Assembly (NCBI GenBank): GCA_964490895.1
Contig: CAZBEI010000068.1
Location: forward strand, 1 to 30,469
DNA: 30,469 bases
Origin: JACRAO01 sp964490895
GTDB taxonomy: Bacteria > Bdellovibrionota > UBA1018
Direction: 5' to 3'
Shown: positions 8,609 through 16,576 of the stretch, piece after piece
Numbering within the stretch: the first letter of the stretch is position 1
Layout: each line of letters opens with the position of its first letter
Program-made: the position numbers and the translations under genes
The notes under the pieces: model-generated
What the model saw: the letters and a program-made list of their open reading frames with translations, nothing else
What the model was told of the DNA's origin: nothing
Databases searched by the model: none

Positions 8609-9196
8609 ATGAGCTACAATCCAAAAGACTTTTACTACCGCAAAGCAAAAGCAGAAAATTTTGTGGCACGTTCTGTTTTTAAGCTCCAAGAAATGGATCA
8701 ACGGTTTAAACTTTTTAGACCTGGGTTTAAGGTCTTAGACTTGGGCGCTGCACCAGGATCTTGGACACAGTATGCCTGTCAAAAAGTGGGACCGCAGGGA
8801 AAGATTTTAGGAATTGATTTAGAGCCGGTGCGACTCAGTTTTCAAAATGCTACTTTTATTACAGGAGATATCCGTGAGATCTGCAAAGATCGGCGGTTTT
8901 TTGAAAAAAACGCGCCGTTTAATATTGTCTTATCGGATATGGCACCCAAAACCACTGGCATAAAGATCACAGATCAAGCGAGGTCTTTAGAATTATGTGA
9001 ACTTGCTTTTGACGTTGCGACTGGTTATTTGAAACAAGAGGGCTCTTTTGTCTGTAAACTCTTTCATAGTGGAGATTTCGAAACTTTTTGCATTGCCCTA
9101 AAAAAGAGATTTAAGCGGGTTGAGATTTTGCGTCCTAAGAGCACCCGAAAAGCGAGCACGGAGATATATGTGATATGTTTGTCTTTTCAAACTTAG
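8609..9196 (+). CDS. rlmE: 23S rRNA (uridine2552-2'-O)-methyltransferase RlmE (RrmJ/FtsJ)
   Basis: SAM-dependent methyltransferase that modifies U2552 of 23S rRNA in the A loop during late 50S assembly. The complete K-D-K-E catalytic tetrad is visible: Lys25, Asp110 (LSDMAP), Lys150 (VCKLF) and Glu185 (STEIYV). The SAM motif VLDLGAAPGSWTQ is at 42-54. At 195 residues it is a little shorter than E. coli RlmE (209), mostly at the N-terminus. It starts 8 bp after the PilZ gene and its end overlaps the next gene by 22 bp. Confidence 0.93.
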   Translation: MSYNPKDFYYRKAKAENFVARSVFKLQEMDQRFKLFRPGFKVLDLGAAPGSWTQYACQKVGPQGKILGIDLEPVRLSFQNATFITGDIREICKDRRFFEKNAPFNIVLSDMAPKTTGIKITDQARSLELCELAFDVATGYLKQEGSFVCKLFHSGDFETFCIALKKRFKRVEILRPKSTRKASTEIYVICLSFQT

Positions 9197-9819
9197 CCAT
9201 GACTTTAGATGGTAAAATTGCAATCCGAGATCACCCCCATTTTTTACTGGGAAGCTCTTTTGACAAAAAACAAATGCAAGTTTTACGGGCTGAGTGCGAC
9301 GGCATTTTGATTGGAGCTGCAACGCTCAGAGCCTTTCCAAAAGGGTGCCTTATCCATTCCGATTTAGCCGAGCAACCCCTCCAAATTATTTTAAGTTCAA
9401 AACTAGAAAAAATTTCTATGGATTGGGAGGTTTTTAAAAACAAAAAGACAAAGCGGATTTTATTTGTCACAGAAAAAATCCCACTCGCAAAAAAGGTGGA
9501 GATAGAAAAAACATCGGAGATCATTTTATTAAAAAAATCAGCTCCGATTGCATCTCAAATCATTCAAAATCTGAGACGCTATGGAATCAAACGCCTCTTG
9601 ATCGAAGGTGGGGGAGAACTGCTATGGGAATTCGTCAAAGAAAACTTAATCGACGAATACCATGTCACATTGACACCTAAACTCATGGGAGGAAGGGAGA
9701 ATCCATCGCTTGTGCAGGGAGCTGGATTTTTGACTGCGAACCAAATCCTCAAACTCAAACTCACACAGTGCCAAGTGGTAAAAGACGAACTCTATTTGAT
9801 TTATAGGAAGGATAGGTAG
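9175..9819 (+). CDS. RibD C-terminal-type reductase
   Basis: Stand-alone protein of 214 residues matching the RibD C-terminal (DHFR-like) domain. That domain reduces the ribosyl group of 5-amino-6-ribosylaminouracil phosphate with NADPH in riboflavin synthesis. Signatures are the N-terminal NLAMTLDGKIA, ILIGAATLRA, the glycine-rich LLIEGGGELLWEF and TLTPKLMGG. The N-terminal cytidine-deaminase domain of bifunctional RibD is missing. The true substrate may therefore be the riboflavin intermediate, with a deaminase elsewhere, or another pterin- or dihydrofolate-like compound. It overlaps rlmE by 22 bp and is the last gene of the plus-strand run. Its stop is one base from that of the convergent metalloprotease. 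Confidence 0.8.
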   Translation: MFVFSNLAMTLDGKIAIRDHPHFLLGSSFDKKQMQVLRAECDGILIGAATLRAFPKGCLIHSDLAEQPLQIILSSKLEKISMDWEVFKNKKTKRILFVTEKIPLAKKVEIEKTSEIILLKKSAPIASQIIQNLRRYGIKRLLIEGGGELLWEFVKENLIDEYHVTLTPKLMGGRENPSLVQGAGFLTANQILKLKLTQCQVVKDELYLIYRKDR

Positions 9820-9820
9820 C

Positions 9821-10711
9821 CTATTCCCCCATCAACCTTGGCTTAAACCAGCAGCGTGGCCTTGCGCCTACAGAGTTCGTTTGGCTTGCAAAGCAAGAGG
9901 CTTGGAATGCTTCTTTTTCTGCTTCCTCGCTGGTTTGACCTGCAGGGTGATTTTTTCCAGGAATGCTATGAAGGTCTTGCCCTTTTAAACATAAAATCCC
10001 ATTAAAAAAAGTATCTAGCCTGCATTGTGCTTTAGGGTGGTAGTCGATTGTTGCAGCGACTTGAGTCACATCGGGTGTTTCGTATTTGGGAGGATTGGCG
10101 CCACTCAAAGCCCCTAAAAGAGTGGCCAAAGAAAGACCTGCTTCGACTGTTCTGTAACACAGGTTTTGATTGTCTTCTTTTTCCCAGATTTTATCGCAGT
10201 TTTTTCTGACAACGAGTGGAGCTGTTTTTCGAAAGCCGGCATTGATTTCTTTTTCGTCAGCCCAAATGAGTTTTGAACAAGTCTGAGCTGCAAAATAATC
10301 TGCCTCACCCTCGGCAGCAGCCCACTTCATAGATGCATAAAAAGGAAAGCCCCCAAAATGGTGTCCAAGCTCATGACAAACCACGAGTTGAAATCCATCG
10401 CGTGTGAGCTCGTCTCTTCGTGCCAGACCACCATAGAAGCTTACTGACCAAGTGTCTTGTGATTGTTGTGCGTAGGCATTGACCGTCGCATTTTTCCAGT
10501 CTTTGCTAGGTTCTAATTTTGCTTTTTGCAAGACTGCAAAAGGCCGAAACAGCTCAATCCCTCGATCGATGATTTGATTAAATTCATCCTCTGTAATATT
10601 TGCAATATGGCCAACATCATCTGCCAGAAATAAAAAATTATCGGGCAGTGTTTGAGCCTCAGTTTTTAATGTGATTGCGAAAAGAAACAGAACAAACCCT
10701 GTGTATTTCAT
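9821..10711 (-). CDS. Secreted zinc metalloprotease-like protein (HExxH)
   Basis: Exported protein of 296 residues with a signal peptide (about 1-19, cleavage near TEAQ). It carries a zinc-protease motif HELGHH (HExxH, 113-117), with EGEADYFA at 135-142 likely giving the third zinc ligand, the arrangement of gluzincin-type peptidases. Several cysteines (e.g. 112 and in the C-terminal half) could form disulfides in the periplasm or outside. The family is not one I can name with certainty; it may relate to M48-like proteins. Substrate unknown. It has its own promoter, and AAAGGA lies about 10 bases before the ATG. Confidence 0.75.
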   Translation of the reverse strand: MKYTGFVLFLFAITLKTEAQTLPDNFLFLADDVGHIANITEDEFNQIIDRGIELFRPFAVLQKAKLEPSKDWKNATVNAYAQQSQDTWSVSFYGGLARRDELTRDGFQLVVCHELGHHFGGFPFYASMKWAAAEGEADYFAAQTCSKLIWADEKEINAGFRKTAPLVVRKNCDKIWEKEDNQNLCYRTVEAGLSLATLLGALSGANPPKYETPDVTQVAATIDYHPKAQCRLDTFFNGILCLKGQDLHSIPGKNHPAGQTSEEAEKEAFQASCFASQTNSVGARPRCWFKPRLMGE

Positions 10712-10757
10712 AGATCCCCCATCCTTTGTTAAATGCTAAAAAAATAGTTCTTAGGCG

Positions 10758-10785
10758 ATTATATCTTGATTTTATAGAATTGCAA
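10758..10785 (-). promoter_or_regulatory. Sigma-70-like promoter of the metalloprotease gene
   Basis: Read on the minus strand, TTGCAA (10785-10780) is 16 bases before a perfect TATAAT (10763-10758). Transcription would begin near 10751, leaving a leader of about 40 nt. It lies right behind the hutI stop, so hutI transcripts may also read into this gene; no hairpin separates them. Confidence 0.55.
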
Positions 10786-10790
10786 CTTGC

Positions 10791-12014
10791 TCACGGAGGG
10801 CTCCAGGCAAATCTATAATAGGCTTCTTCGAAACTCGAAAATGGCAGTAGTGTGATGTCTGCGTCAAAACCAGGTTTTAGAACTCCCTTTTGTTTTTCAA
10901 GTCCTAAGGCTTTTGCTGCGCTATAAGTTACCGCCCCAAATATTTCAGCACAGTTCATCTGTAGATAAAGTGCCGCTAAGGTCATGACAGCAGGAAGGTT
11001 TAATGTCATCGAAGTGCCTGGATTAAAATCTGTGGCCAGTGCAACCGGCACCCCTTGGTCAAGCAGTTTTCTAGCGGGAGCCTGTGGAGTTTTTAAATAA
11101 AATGCTGTGGCAGGCAATAAAACGGCGACGGTATTGGAGCGGGCCAGAGCAGAAATACCTTCGTTAGAAACTTTTAAAAGATGATCTACGGACAATGCTC
11201 CCAGTTCCGCTGCCAACTCAGCAGAGTGAGTGCAAGCCAACTCGTCACCATGGAGTTTTATTTGAAGTCCAAGCCGTTTCGCCTGAGACAAAATTTTACG
11301 GCCTTCTTCTAAAGTAAAATACCCCTTGTCTATAAAAACATCACAGGCTTCCGCCCATTTTTTCTGAGCTACAGTAGGAAGCATTTTATTTATAATCTCG
11401 CTTAAATATTGAGTCCTCTCCACACCTTCAGGAAAAGCGTGGGCTCCTAAAAATGTTGAAACTAAGGTGATTTCTGGGAATTTTTTACGGAGTCTTTCAA
11501 TGACTTTCAGAATTTTTATTTCAGTATCGAAATCTAATCCATATCCACTTTTAATTTCGAGAGTGCGAACTCCATAGTTCATGCTTTCTTTGATTCTTGG
11601 GATCGCCAACTTCTCTAAAAGTTCCGCGCTTGCTGCCCTTGTAGCCCGAACAGTGCTTAGAATCCCACCTCCTTTTTTAGTGATTTCTTGGTAGGTTGCG
11701 CCCTCGCACCTTTCGCGAAACTCTTGAGCTCGATCTCCCGCAAAGACAAGGTGTGTGTGACAATCAATGAATCCTGGCAAAATTGCTTTTTTCCCTTTTA
11801 AATTGAGGGGTATTATTTTTTTATATTTTTTCTCGAGATCTTTTGTCTTTCCGACCCAAAGGATTTTACGGGGAAAGGTGGAATAAACGATGGCTCCATC
11901 TTCGATCGAATCTAAATCTTCGCTTTTGAGGTACCTTCCGTCTTTTTGTCGAATTTTTTCTCCCGTATAAAGCCGACTGGCATGGATTATGACCTGAGGT
12001 CTATTTTTATGCAC
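10791..12014 (-). CDS. hutI: Imidazolonepropionase HutI
   Basis: Amidohydrolase that opens 4-imidazolone-5-propionate to N-formimino-L-glutamate, the third step of histidine degradation. The metal-binding HxH is in GFIDCHTHLVFAGDR, followed by the HutI-specific FRERCEGATYQEI. KLHGDELACTH, SVDHLLKVS and ALATDFNPGT supply further metal and substrate residues. The length of 407 is normal. The start is GTG and overlaps the PAP2 gene by 8 bp. Its pathway partner hutU lies 15 kb away on the other strand; hutH and hutG are not in the window. Confidence 0.95.
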   Translation of the reverse strand: MHKNRPQVIIHASRLYTGEKIRQKDGRYLKSEDLDSIEDGAIVYSTFPRKILWVGKTKDLEKKYKKIIPLNLKGKKAILPGFIDCHTHLVFAGDRAQEFRERCEGATYQEITKKGGGILSTVRATRAASAELLEKLAIPRIKESMNYGVRTLEIKSGYGLDFDTEIKILKVIERLRKKFPEITLVSTFLGAHAFPEGVERTQYLSEIINKMLPTVAQKKWAEACDVFIDKGYFTLEEGRKILSQAKRLGLQIKLHGDELACTHSAELAAELGALSVDHLLKVSNEGISALARSNTVAVLLPATAFYLKTPQAPARKLLDQGVPVALATDFNPGTSMTLNLPAVMTLAALYLQMNCAEIFGAVTYSAAKALGLEKQKGVLKPGFDADITLLPFSSFEEAYYRFAWSPP

Positions 12015-12657
12015 TTTGATTGTTCCACTTTTGATAGGGAACTTTTTTGTAAAAAAACCAAAAAGAAAGACAGGCCAATAAAATTCCAGTCACCACATCT
12101 ACTAAATAATGCTGCTTAGTGGTCAGAGTAGAAAGGCAAATTGCCAAATTCCATGCAAAAAAGAATAAAAATTTTCTTCTTTGTTCATTCAAAAAAATGA
12201 GACTTGAAATAAACACACTGCTGACATGCAAACTTGGACAGCAATTTGCAGGCGTGTCGGCCATTCGCAGGTGACTAAAGGCAAATGTCGTAATTGTATT
12301 TAGATCAGAGGGAAGAGGAAAAAGATCTCTCGGGTAGGTTGTGGGCCAAATCCAAAAAATAGCGACACTCACTACTTGCAATGCAAAAAAAGCATAGAGG
12401 TATTTATTCAAGTTAATGGGATCTCGCGCTGTAAAATAGACAGCAGGAAAATAAATATATTCGCTCATGTAGATCCAAACAGTGTTTGGCCAAAAAGGGG
12501 TGATTTGATCGATCCAGCCAAAAGGTAAAAGCACGGGGGTAAAAAGATGAAACCAGTTTGAAGTCAGATAGAGAAAGGCAGTTGCAATAGAGACAGAAAG
12601 CCAAACAGGCCATTTGTTTTTTGTGGTCAAAAATAAGGGAAGTCCTTTGAGGGGCAT
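12007..12657 (-). CDS. PAP2-superfamily membrane phosphatase/transferase
   Basis: Polytopic membrane protein of 216 residues with about six hydrophobic segments. It carries the PAP2 motifs CCPSLHVS (His144) and a C3-type S-x6-KQHYLVDVVTG (His183, Asp187). This form, with CPSLH and KQHY, is typical of the AUR1/PAP2_3 branch, which handles phospholipid or inositol-phosphate head groups. The likely reaction is dephosphorylation or head-group transfer on a lipid phosphate at the outer face of the inner membrane; the substrate is unknown. It starts 6 bp after the TlpA-like gene, with AAGGA about 10 bases upstream, and overlaps hutI. Confidence 0.8.
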   Translation of the reverse strand: MPLKGLPLFLTTKNKWPVWLSVSIATAFLYLTSNWFHLFTPVLLPFGWIDQITPFWPNTVWIYMSEYIYFPAVYFTARDPINLNKYLYAFFALQVVSVAIFWIWPTTYPRDLFPLPSDLNTITTFAFSHLRMADTPANCCPSLHVSSVFISSLIFLNEQRRKFLFFFAWNLAICLSTLTTKQHYLVDVVTGILLACLSFWFFYKKVPYQKWNNQSA

Positions 12658-12663
12658 GTGAGA

Positions 12664-13242
12664 TCAATCCTTAATGATTTTTTTTAAATCCGTCAAATAT
12701 TTCTCTAAAAAAGTGTGCATTTGAGACCCGTTCCAGTTTTTTTCTCCAGTATCTACAAGCAAAATCTTTCTGTTCCTATCCAATATGATTGTTTTTGGAA
12801 TGGCATGAACATCAAAGAGCTCGGCTAGATTTCCTTGTGGATCTATAAAAACTGGAAAATCAATTCCGAAGTCTTCTAATGTTTTAGGTAAGATCGCCTC
12901 TGGCTTTTCGTCTACATTGATCAAAATAAGCTCAAGCCCATTTTTGTTGTATTTTTTTCTCAATTCAATGAGAGCTGGCATTTCGACCATACATGCCTCA
13001 CACCAGGTGGCCCAAAAATCGACAAAATAGACTTTAGCTAGAATAGCAGAAAGAAGCGTTTTGTCAGATTTGGAATCTTTAATATTAAAGATATGAAGTA
13101 TAAAATCATCCATGACTGAACCCAATTTGACTTCTACGGTGCTCCTCTGCGTCTTAGCTGCCTGATTTTTAAGGAAAAAAAGGGCTGCCCAGGCCAACAA
13201 CACAAGAACACCCGCTGGAATTAATACTTTCCTAAAAGCCAT
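12664..13242 (-). CDS. TlpA/ResA-like membrane-anchored thioredoxin
   Basis: Periplasmic thiol-disulfide oxidoreductase of 192 residues, held by an N-terminal membrane helix (about 6-23). The redox motif WCEAC is at 80-84 (Cys81, Cys84) after VDFWAT. The cis-proline loop appears as AIPKTIIL. The profile fits TlpA/ResA proteins that reduce cytochrome c or other envelope proteins. The ATG lies only 22 bases from the start of the divergent pilin-like gene. It is the first gene of a three-gene run with the PAP2 gene and hutI; no shared pathway is evident. Confidence 0.88.
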   Translation of the reverse strand: MAFRKVLIPAGVLVLLAWAALFFLKNQAAKTQRSTVEVKLGSVMDDFILHIFNIKDSKSDKTLLSAILAKVYFVDFWATWCEACMVEMPALIELRKKYNKNGLELILINVDEKPEAILPKTLEDFGIDFPVFIDPQGNLAELFDVHAIPKTIILDRNRKILLVDTGEKNWNGSQMHTFLEKYLTDLKKIIKD

Positions 13243-13264
13243 CTTTTTATCTTAAAATAAAAGA

Positions 13265-13471
13265 ATGCGCTCTCAAAGGAAAAAACCACCCCGCTCCAAA
13301 AGTGGCCAGGCGGTCTTAGAGTATGTTCTAACGATAGCAATCGTGGTTGCTTTTGTTTCAGCCATTGCCGGAATCTTTAGAGCTTCTGTCATTAGACTTT
13401 GGGAAGTCATGACTCAAGAGGTTTCTGCTCCTTGTATCGGGTGTCCTCCGGATGATCAGATCAGGCTATAG
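13265..13471 (+). CDS. Small TadE/Flp-pilin-like protein with class III signal motif
   Basis: A 68-residue protein with a basic N-terminus followed by SG-QAVLEY and a ~20-residue hydrophobic helix. The Gly14-Gln15 junction with Glu at +5 is the prepilin-peptidase recognition pattern of Flp pilins and TadE-type pseudopilins. After the helix comes a short tail with CIGC. It could be a minor pilin, or a membrane peptide that only resembles one. No tad secretion genes are in the window. The Shine-Dalgarno is weak. Confidence 0.6.
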   Translation: MRSQRKKPPRSKSGQAVLEYVLTIAIVVAFVSAIAGIFRASVIRLWEVMTQEVSAPCIGCPPDDQIRL

Positions 13472-13539
13472 TCACTCGTTCCCTGTCTCATCCACTGGGA
13501 CTATGAAAACTGGCAACTCCATGCTACGCAAGTGAAGCT

Positions 13540-14130
13540 ATGGGTTGGAGTGGAGTTATTTTCCCCGATATACTGCCCGAGCTCAAGACGGAGCGGCTTT
13601 TATTAAATGAAATTAAGTTAGAAGACGAGAACGATTGCTTTCAGCTCTGCTCAAACCTTGAGGTAATGAAATTTTGGGCATTGCCGGCCCATCAAACGAT
13701 CGAAGAAACACGCTCGCTCATTTTATACTTAAAAAGTGAATTTCAGAAAAAACAAAGGCTCCGTTGGGCGATTCGCAGTCAAAAAGACAGCCTCATGATT
13801 GGAGACATTGGGTTTTGGCGCTTTGTCATGCCCCGAGCTCGAGGAGAGTTAGCTGTGAAACTATTGCCCTCCTTTTGGAATCACGGATACATGACAGAAG
13901 CCATGACAGCAGTGCTTGATTTTAGTTTTTCGTCTTTAAAATTAAATAGCATTGAAGCAAATATTGACCCAGAAAATGGAGCATCTTTGAAGCTATTCGA
14001 AAAACTGGGGTTCGAAAGAATTGGTCTGATCAAAGAGCACAGCTTTTGTCCCTATCGAAATCACTTTACAGACACTCTTTTATTTTCTCTGAGGGCTAGC
14101 CAATGGAAATCCTTCGAGCCCTCAAGTTAA
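13540..14130 (+). CDS. GNAT N-acetyltransferase, RimJ/RimL-like
   Basis: Acetyl-CoA-dependent N-acetyltransferase of 196 residues of the Acetyltransf_3 (RimL/RimJ, spermidine acetyltransferase-like) group. Early LKTERLLLNEIKLED, central MIGDIGFWRF, acetyl-CoA-loop region LPSFWNHGYMTEAM and late ENGASLKLFEKLGFERIG are characteristic. The substrate is an amine and is not predictable. It is the first gene of the plus-strand run leading into the hydrazine cluster and overlaps the MATE gene by 28 bp. It may therefore acetylate a cluster intermediate or provide self-protection. The 68-bp gap before it shows no structure I recognise. Confidence 0.82.
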   Translation: MGWSGVIFPDILPELKTERLLLNEIKLEDENDCFQLCSNLEVMKFWALPAHQTIEETRSLILYLKSEFQKKQRLRWAIRSQKDSLMIGDIGFWRFVMPRARGELAVKLLPSFWNHGYMTEAMTAVLDFSFSSLKLNSIEANIDPENGASLKLFEKLGFERIGLIKEHSFCPYRNHFTDTLLFSLRASQWKSFEPSS

Positions 14131-15308
14131 CGGCTCCCCTTATTTTAAGTCAGCTCAGTTTCGTGGGGATACAACTCATCAACACTTATTTTGTATCAAA
14201 GCTTGGGACAGAAGCTTTAGCGGGGCTCGGAATCTGCCAGTCTTTTTGGTTCAATTTACAATTGATGGGAGTAGGGTGTTTGATTGCGGCAGACTCTTTG
14301 TACACAAAGGAGGCGACCCTTACTCTTTGGGCAAGTATTTTAGTTGCTTTGCTCATGGCTACCCTTTGTGTTTTGGGGTCTCTCATTTTAACTCAAAACA
14401 TCCCCTCTGTAAAAGCAGCAGGAAATCTATTGCTTTATCTCTGTATGAGTTTATTTTTTATGTTCCCCTATATTGGGATACGCCAGTTTCTTTTGGCTCA
14501 AGGAAAAATTTATTGGATCATTCTTTTGTCCTTTTTGAGTCCAGGATTGCAAATTCTTTTTTTTAATTTATTGCCACACACGATCGATAACGTGGGGTTG
14601 GCTTCTGTGTTCACTCAAGCCACTGTGTTCACACTGATATGTTTTTCAGTCCAATGGAAGCTTATACCCAAAGGACTCTATTCTAAATTTTGCACACTTC
14701 TGAAATCTGGGCTCCCCTATGGACTTCAACTTTTTTTTCGCTCTTTAGTCTTTAGTGTGCTCGCTTATTGGATTTCGAAAATGAGTTCTAAAGAACTTGC
14801 TGTGCATGGAGCACTGATTAATATTGCCAATCTATTTTTGATCATTCCCTTTTCTTTTTCTTCCTCAGCAAGCATTTTAATCGCACAATCTTTGAACCCT
14901 AAAGAAATGAGCTCAAAAATAAAAAAAGTTTTTTTATCCTCATATTTGATTTTAACTTTAACTTTAGGAGTCAGTTACCTTGGGCGAGACTTTTTATTGA
15001 GCAAGCTATTGCAAGAGAGCTCACTTGTCTCATCTGTTCGTGATTTCATTTTATTTCCACTTTGTTTTGTTTGGATTGATTCCTTCGAAATTCTCTTTAC
15101 AGGAGTTTTCAGAGGGATTCTCATCACAAGGCTTCCCTTTGGATTTTTTTTTCTAACCTCTTTTTGTCTTGGCCTGCCTCTAGCCTATGTTTTGGGTTTT
15201 GCTTGTAAGCAGGGGCTCTGGGGAATTTGGGCCTCTTTACTGATCAGCTCGCTCATGTTAGGTGGGCTTATGTTGTTTTCCTGGAAGAAAAGGAGGGAGC
15301 TCCTATGA
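14103..15308 (+). CDS. MATE-family multidrug/toxin efflux transporter
   Basis: Integral membrane antiporter of 401 residues with about 11-12 helices. The first ~60 residues (LTAPLILSQLSFVG, NTYFVSKLGTEALAGLG) match the conserved start of MATE proteins. The length is short of the usual ~450, so one loop or helix may be reduced. MATE proteins export cationic drugs or metabolites using H+ or Na+ gradients. Placed between a GNAT gene (28-bp overlap) and an ATP-grasp ligase gene (4-bp ATGA overlap), it is the likely exporter of the cluster product. Confidence 0.85.
   Translation: MEILRALKLTAPLILSQLSFVGIQLINTYFVSKLGTEALAGLGICQSFWFNLQLMGVGCLIAADSLYTKEATLTLWASILVALLMATLCVLGSLILTQNIPSVKAAGNLLLYLCMSLFFMFPYIGIRQFLLAQGKIYWIILLSFLSPGLQILFFNLLPHTIDNVGLASVFTQATVFTLICFSVQWKLIPKGLYSKFCTLLKSGLPYGLQLFFRSLVFSVLAYWISKMSSKELAVHGALINIANLFLIIPFSFSSSASILIAQSLNPKEMSSKIKKVFLSSYLILTLTLGVSYLGRDFLLSKLLQESSLVSSVRDFILFPLCFVWIDSFEILFTGVFRGILITRLPFGFFFLTSFCLGLPLAYVLGFACKQGLWGIWASLLISSLMLGGLMLFSWKKRRELL
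15291..15307 (+). promoter_or_regulatory. Strong ribosome binding site fixing the ATP-grasp start
   Basis: AGGAGG (15291-15296) lies 8 bases before the ATG at 15305, which overlaps the MATE stop as ATGA. This decides the start against an upstream in-frame codon at 15227. Confidence 0.8.
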
Positions 15309-16576
15309 AATACGCAGTTATTGTCGATGCCTACTCTGCAGGAAATCTCTTAGCCCCTGAGTTTAAGCGCCGCGGATTAAAATGTATTCACGTACAAAGT
15401 ACACTTGAGATTTGGCCCATCCTTCGGCCCTCTTTTCGAGAAGAAGACTTTGAGGAAAATTTAAAATTCGATGGCAGCTTAGAAAAAATGGGCCTCGCCC
15501 TTGAAAAATACCCCTTGCTTTGTGTTTTGCCTGGCACTGAGACGGGTGTGCAACTGGCAGATCAGCTGGCAGAAAAGGTGGGTGTCCCTGGCAATGGAAC
15601 CGCTAAAAGCGAAGCAAGGCGCAACAAGTTTGTCATGATAGAAACCTGCCGAAAAGCAGGACTCCGTGTGGCCGAGCAATTTAAATCCAAATATAAAGAC
15701 GAGCTGGTTGAGTGGTTTAACCAATGGCTTAAAAGGAGTGGCTTAAAAAAAGTTGTTGTCAAACCCATAGAAAGCGCTGGAACGGACAAAGTCAGCGTTT
15801 GCCAAACACATGCAGAAGTCAGAACCGCTGTGCAGGATATCATTGGCAGCACGAATATGTTGGGGATAGCTAATCACGAAGCTTTGATCCAAGAATTTTT
15901 AGAGGGCACAGAGTATTTTTTAAACACTGTTTCTCTCAATGGCCGACATCATTTTACAGACATTTGGCGGTATCAAAAAAGATCGATCAATGGCTTTGAC
16001 TGCGTCTATGACAAAAATATTCTCTGCTCCAGCACTGGAGACACAGAAATAAAATTACAAAAATACGTCTCCCGCGTTTTAGATACACTCGATGTCCATT
16101 TTGGGCCCGCTCATACGGAGGTCATGCTGGGCCCAGATGGGCCAGCCTTAATTGAAATTGGAACTCGTTTGGATGGACTGAGTGTTCCGGCTTTCAATCA
16201 AGTGGCCATAGGCTACAGCCCGGTAGAACTTACAGTAGACGCATTTTTAGACGAAAAAGCCTTTCTGGCTAAGGCTGAAAAATCTTATCCCATCCTCAAA
16301 CATGCGAGAACAGTTTACTTTACGAGCTATCAAGAAGGGGTGGTTGAGGCGGTTCCGGGTGATCAGAAAGTACGCAGCCTGTCCTCATTTTTCCAGATGA
16401 GATTGCGGGCAGCACCTGGATCAAAAATCTCAAAAACGACCAATTATTTTACAGCCCCAGGATTTGTCAGCCTAGCCCACCCCGATCCTTTGGTCCTCGA
16501 AAAAGAATACCAAATGATTCGAGAGTGGGAGCTAGAAAAAAACGGCTTTTTTATTTTTTCAGGCTATCCGCAATAA
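15305..16576 (+). CDS. ATP-grasp carboxylate-amine ligase
   Basis: Protein of 423 residues that should activate a carboxylate as acyl phosphate and couple it to an amine. The N-terminal Rossmann-like part (1-100) has VDAYSAGNLLAPEFKRRG, typical of stand-alone ATP-grasp ligases of the L-amino acid ligase/dapdiamide-synthetase type. The ATP-grasp core shows VVKPIESAGTDKV (Lys153), LIQEFLEGTEYF, and metal-binding HTEVMLGPDGPALIEIGTRLDG-type acidic residues (Glu272, Glu284). In a cluster without NRPS genes it is the best candidate for forming an amide or hydrazide bond between an amino acid and the hydrazine building block. Its 3' end overlaps the antisense glutaminase-like gene by 26 bp. Confidence 0.87.
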   Translation: MKYAVIVDAYSAGNLLAPEFKRRGLKCIHVQSTLEIWPILRPSFREEDFEENLKFDGSLEKMGLALEKYPLLCVLPGTETGVQLADQLAEKVGVPGNGTAKSEARRNKFVMIETCRKAGLRVAEQFKSKYKDELVEWFNQWLKRSGLKKVVVKPIESAGTDKVSVCQTHAEVRTAVQDIIGSTNMLGIANHEALIQEFLEGTEYFLNTVSLNGRHHFTDIWRYQKRSINGFDCVYDKNILCSSTGDTEIKLQKYVSRVLDTLDVHFGPAHTEVMLGPDGPALIEIGTRLDGLSVPAFNQVAIGYSPVELTVDAFLDEKAFLAKAEKSYPILKHARTVYFTSYQEGVVEAVPGDQKVRSLSSFFQMRLRAAPGSKISKTTNYFTAPGFVSLAHPDPLVLEKEYQMIREWELEKNGFFIFSGYPQ

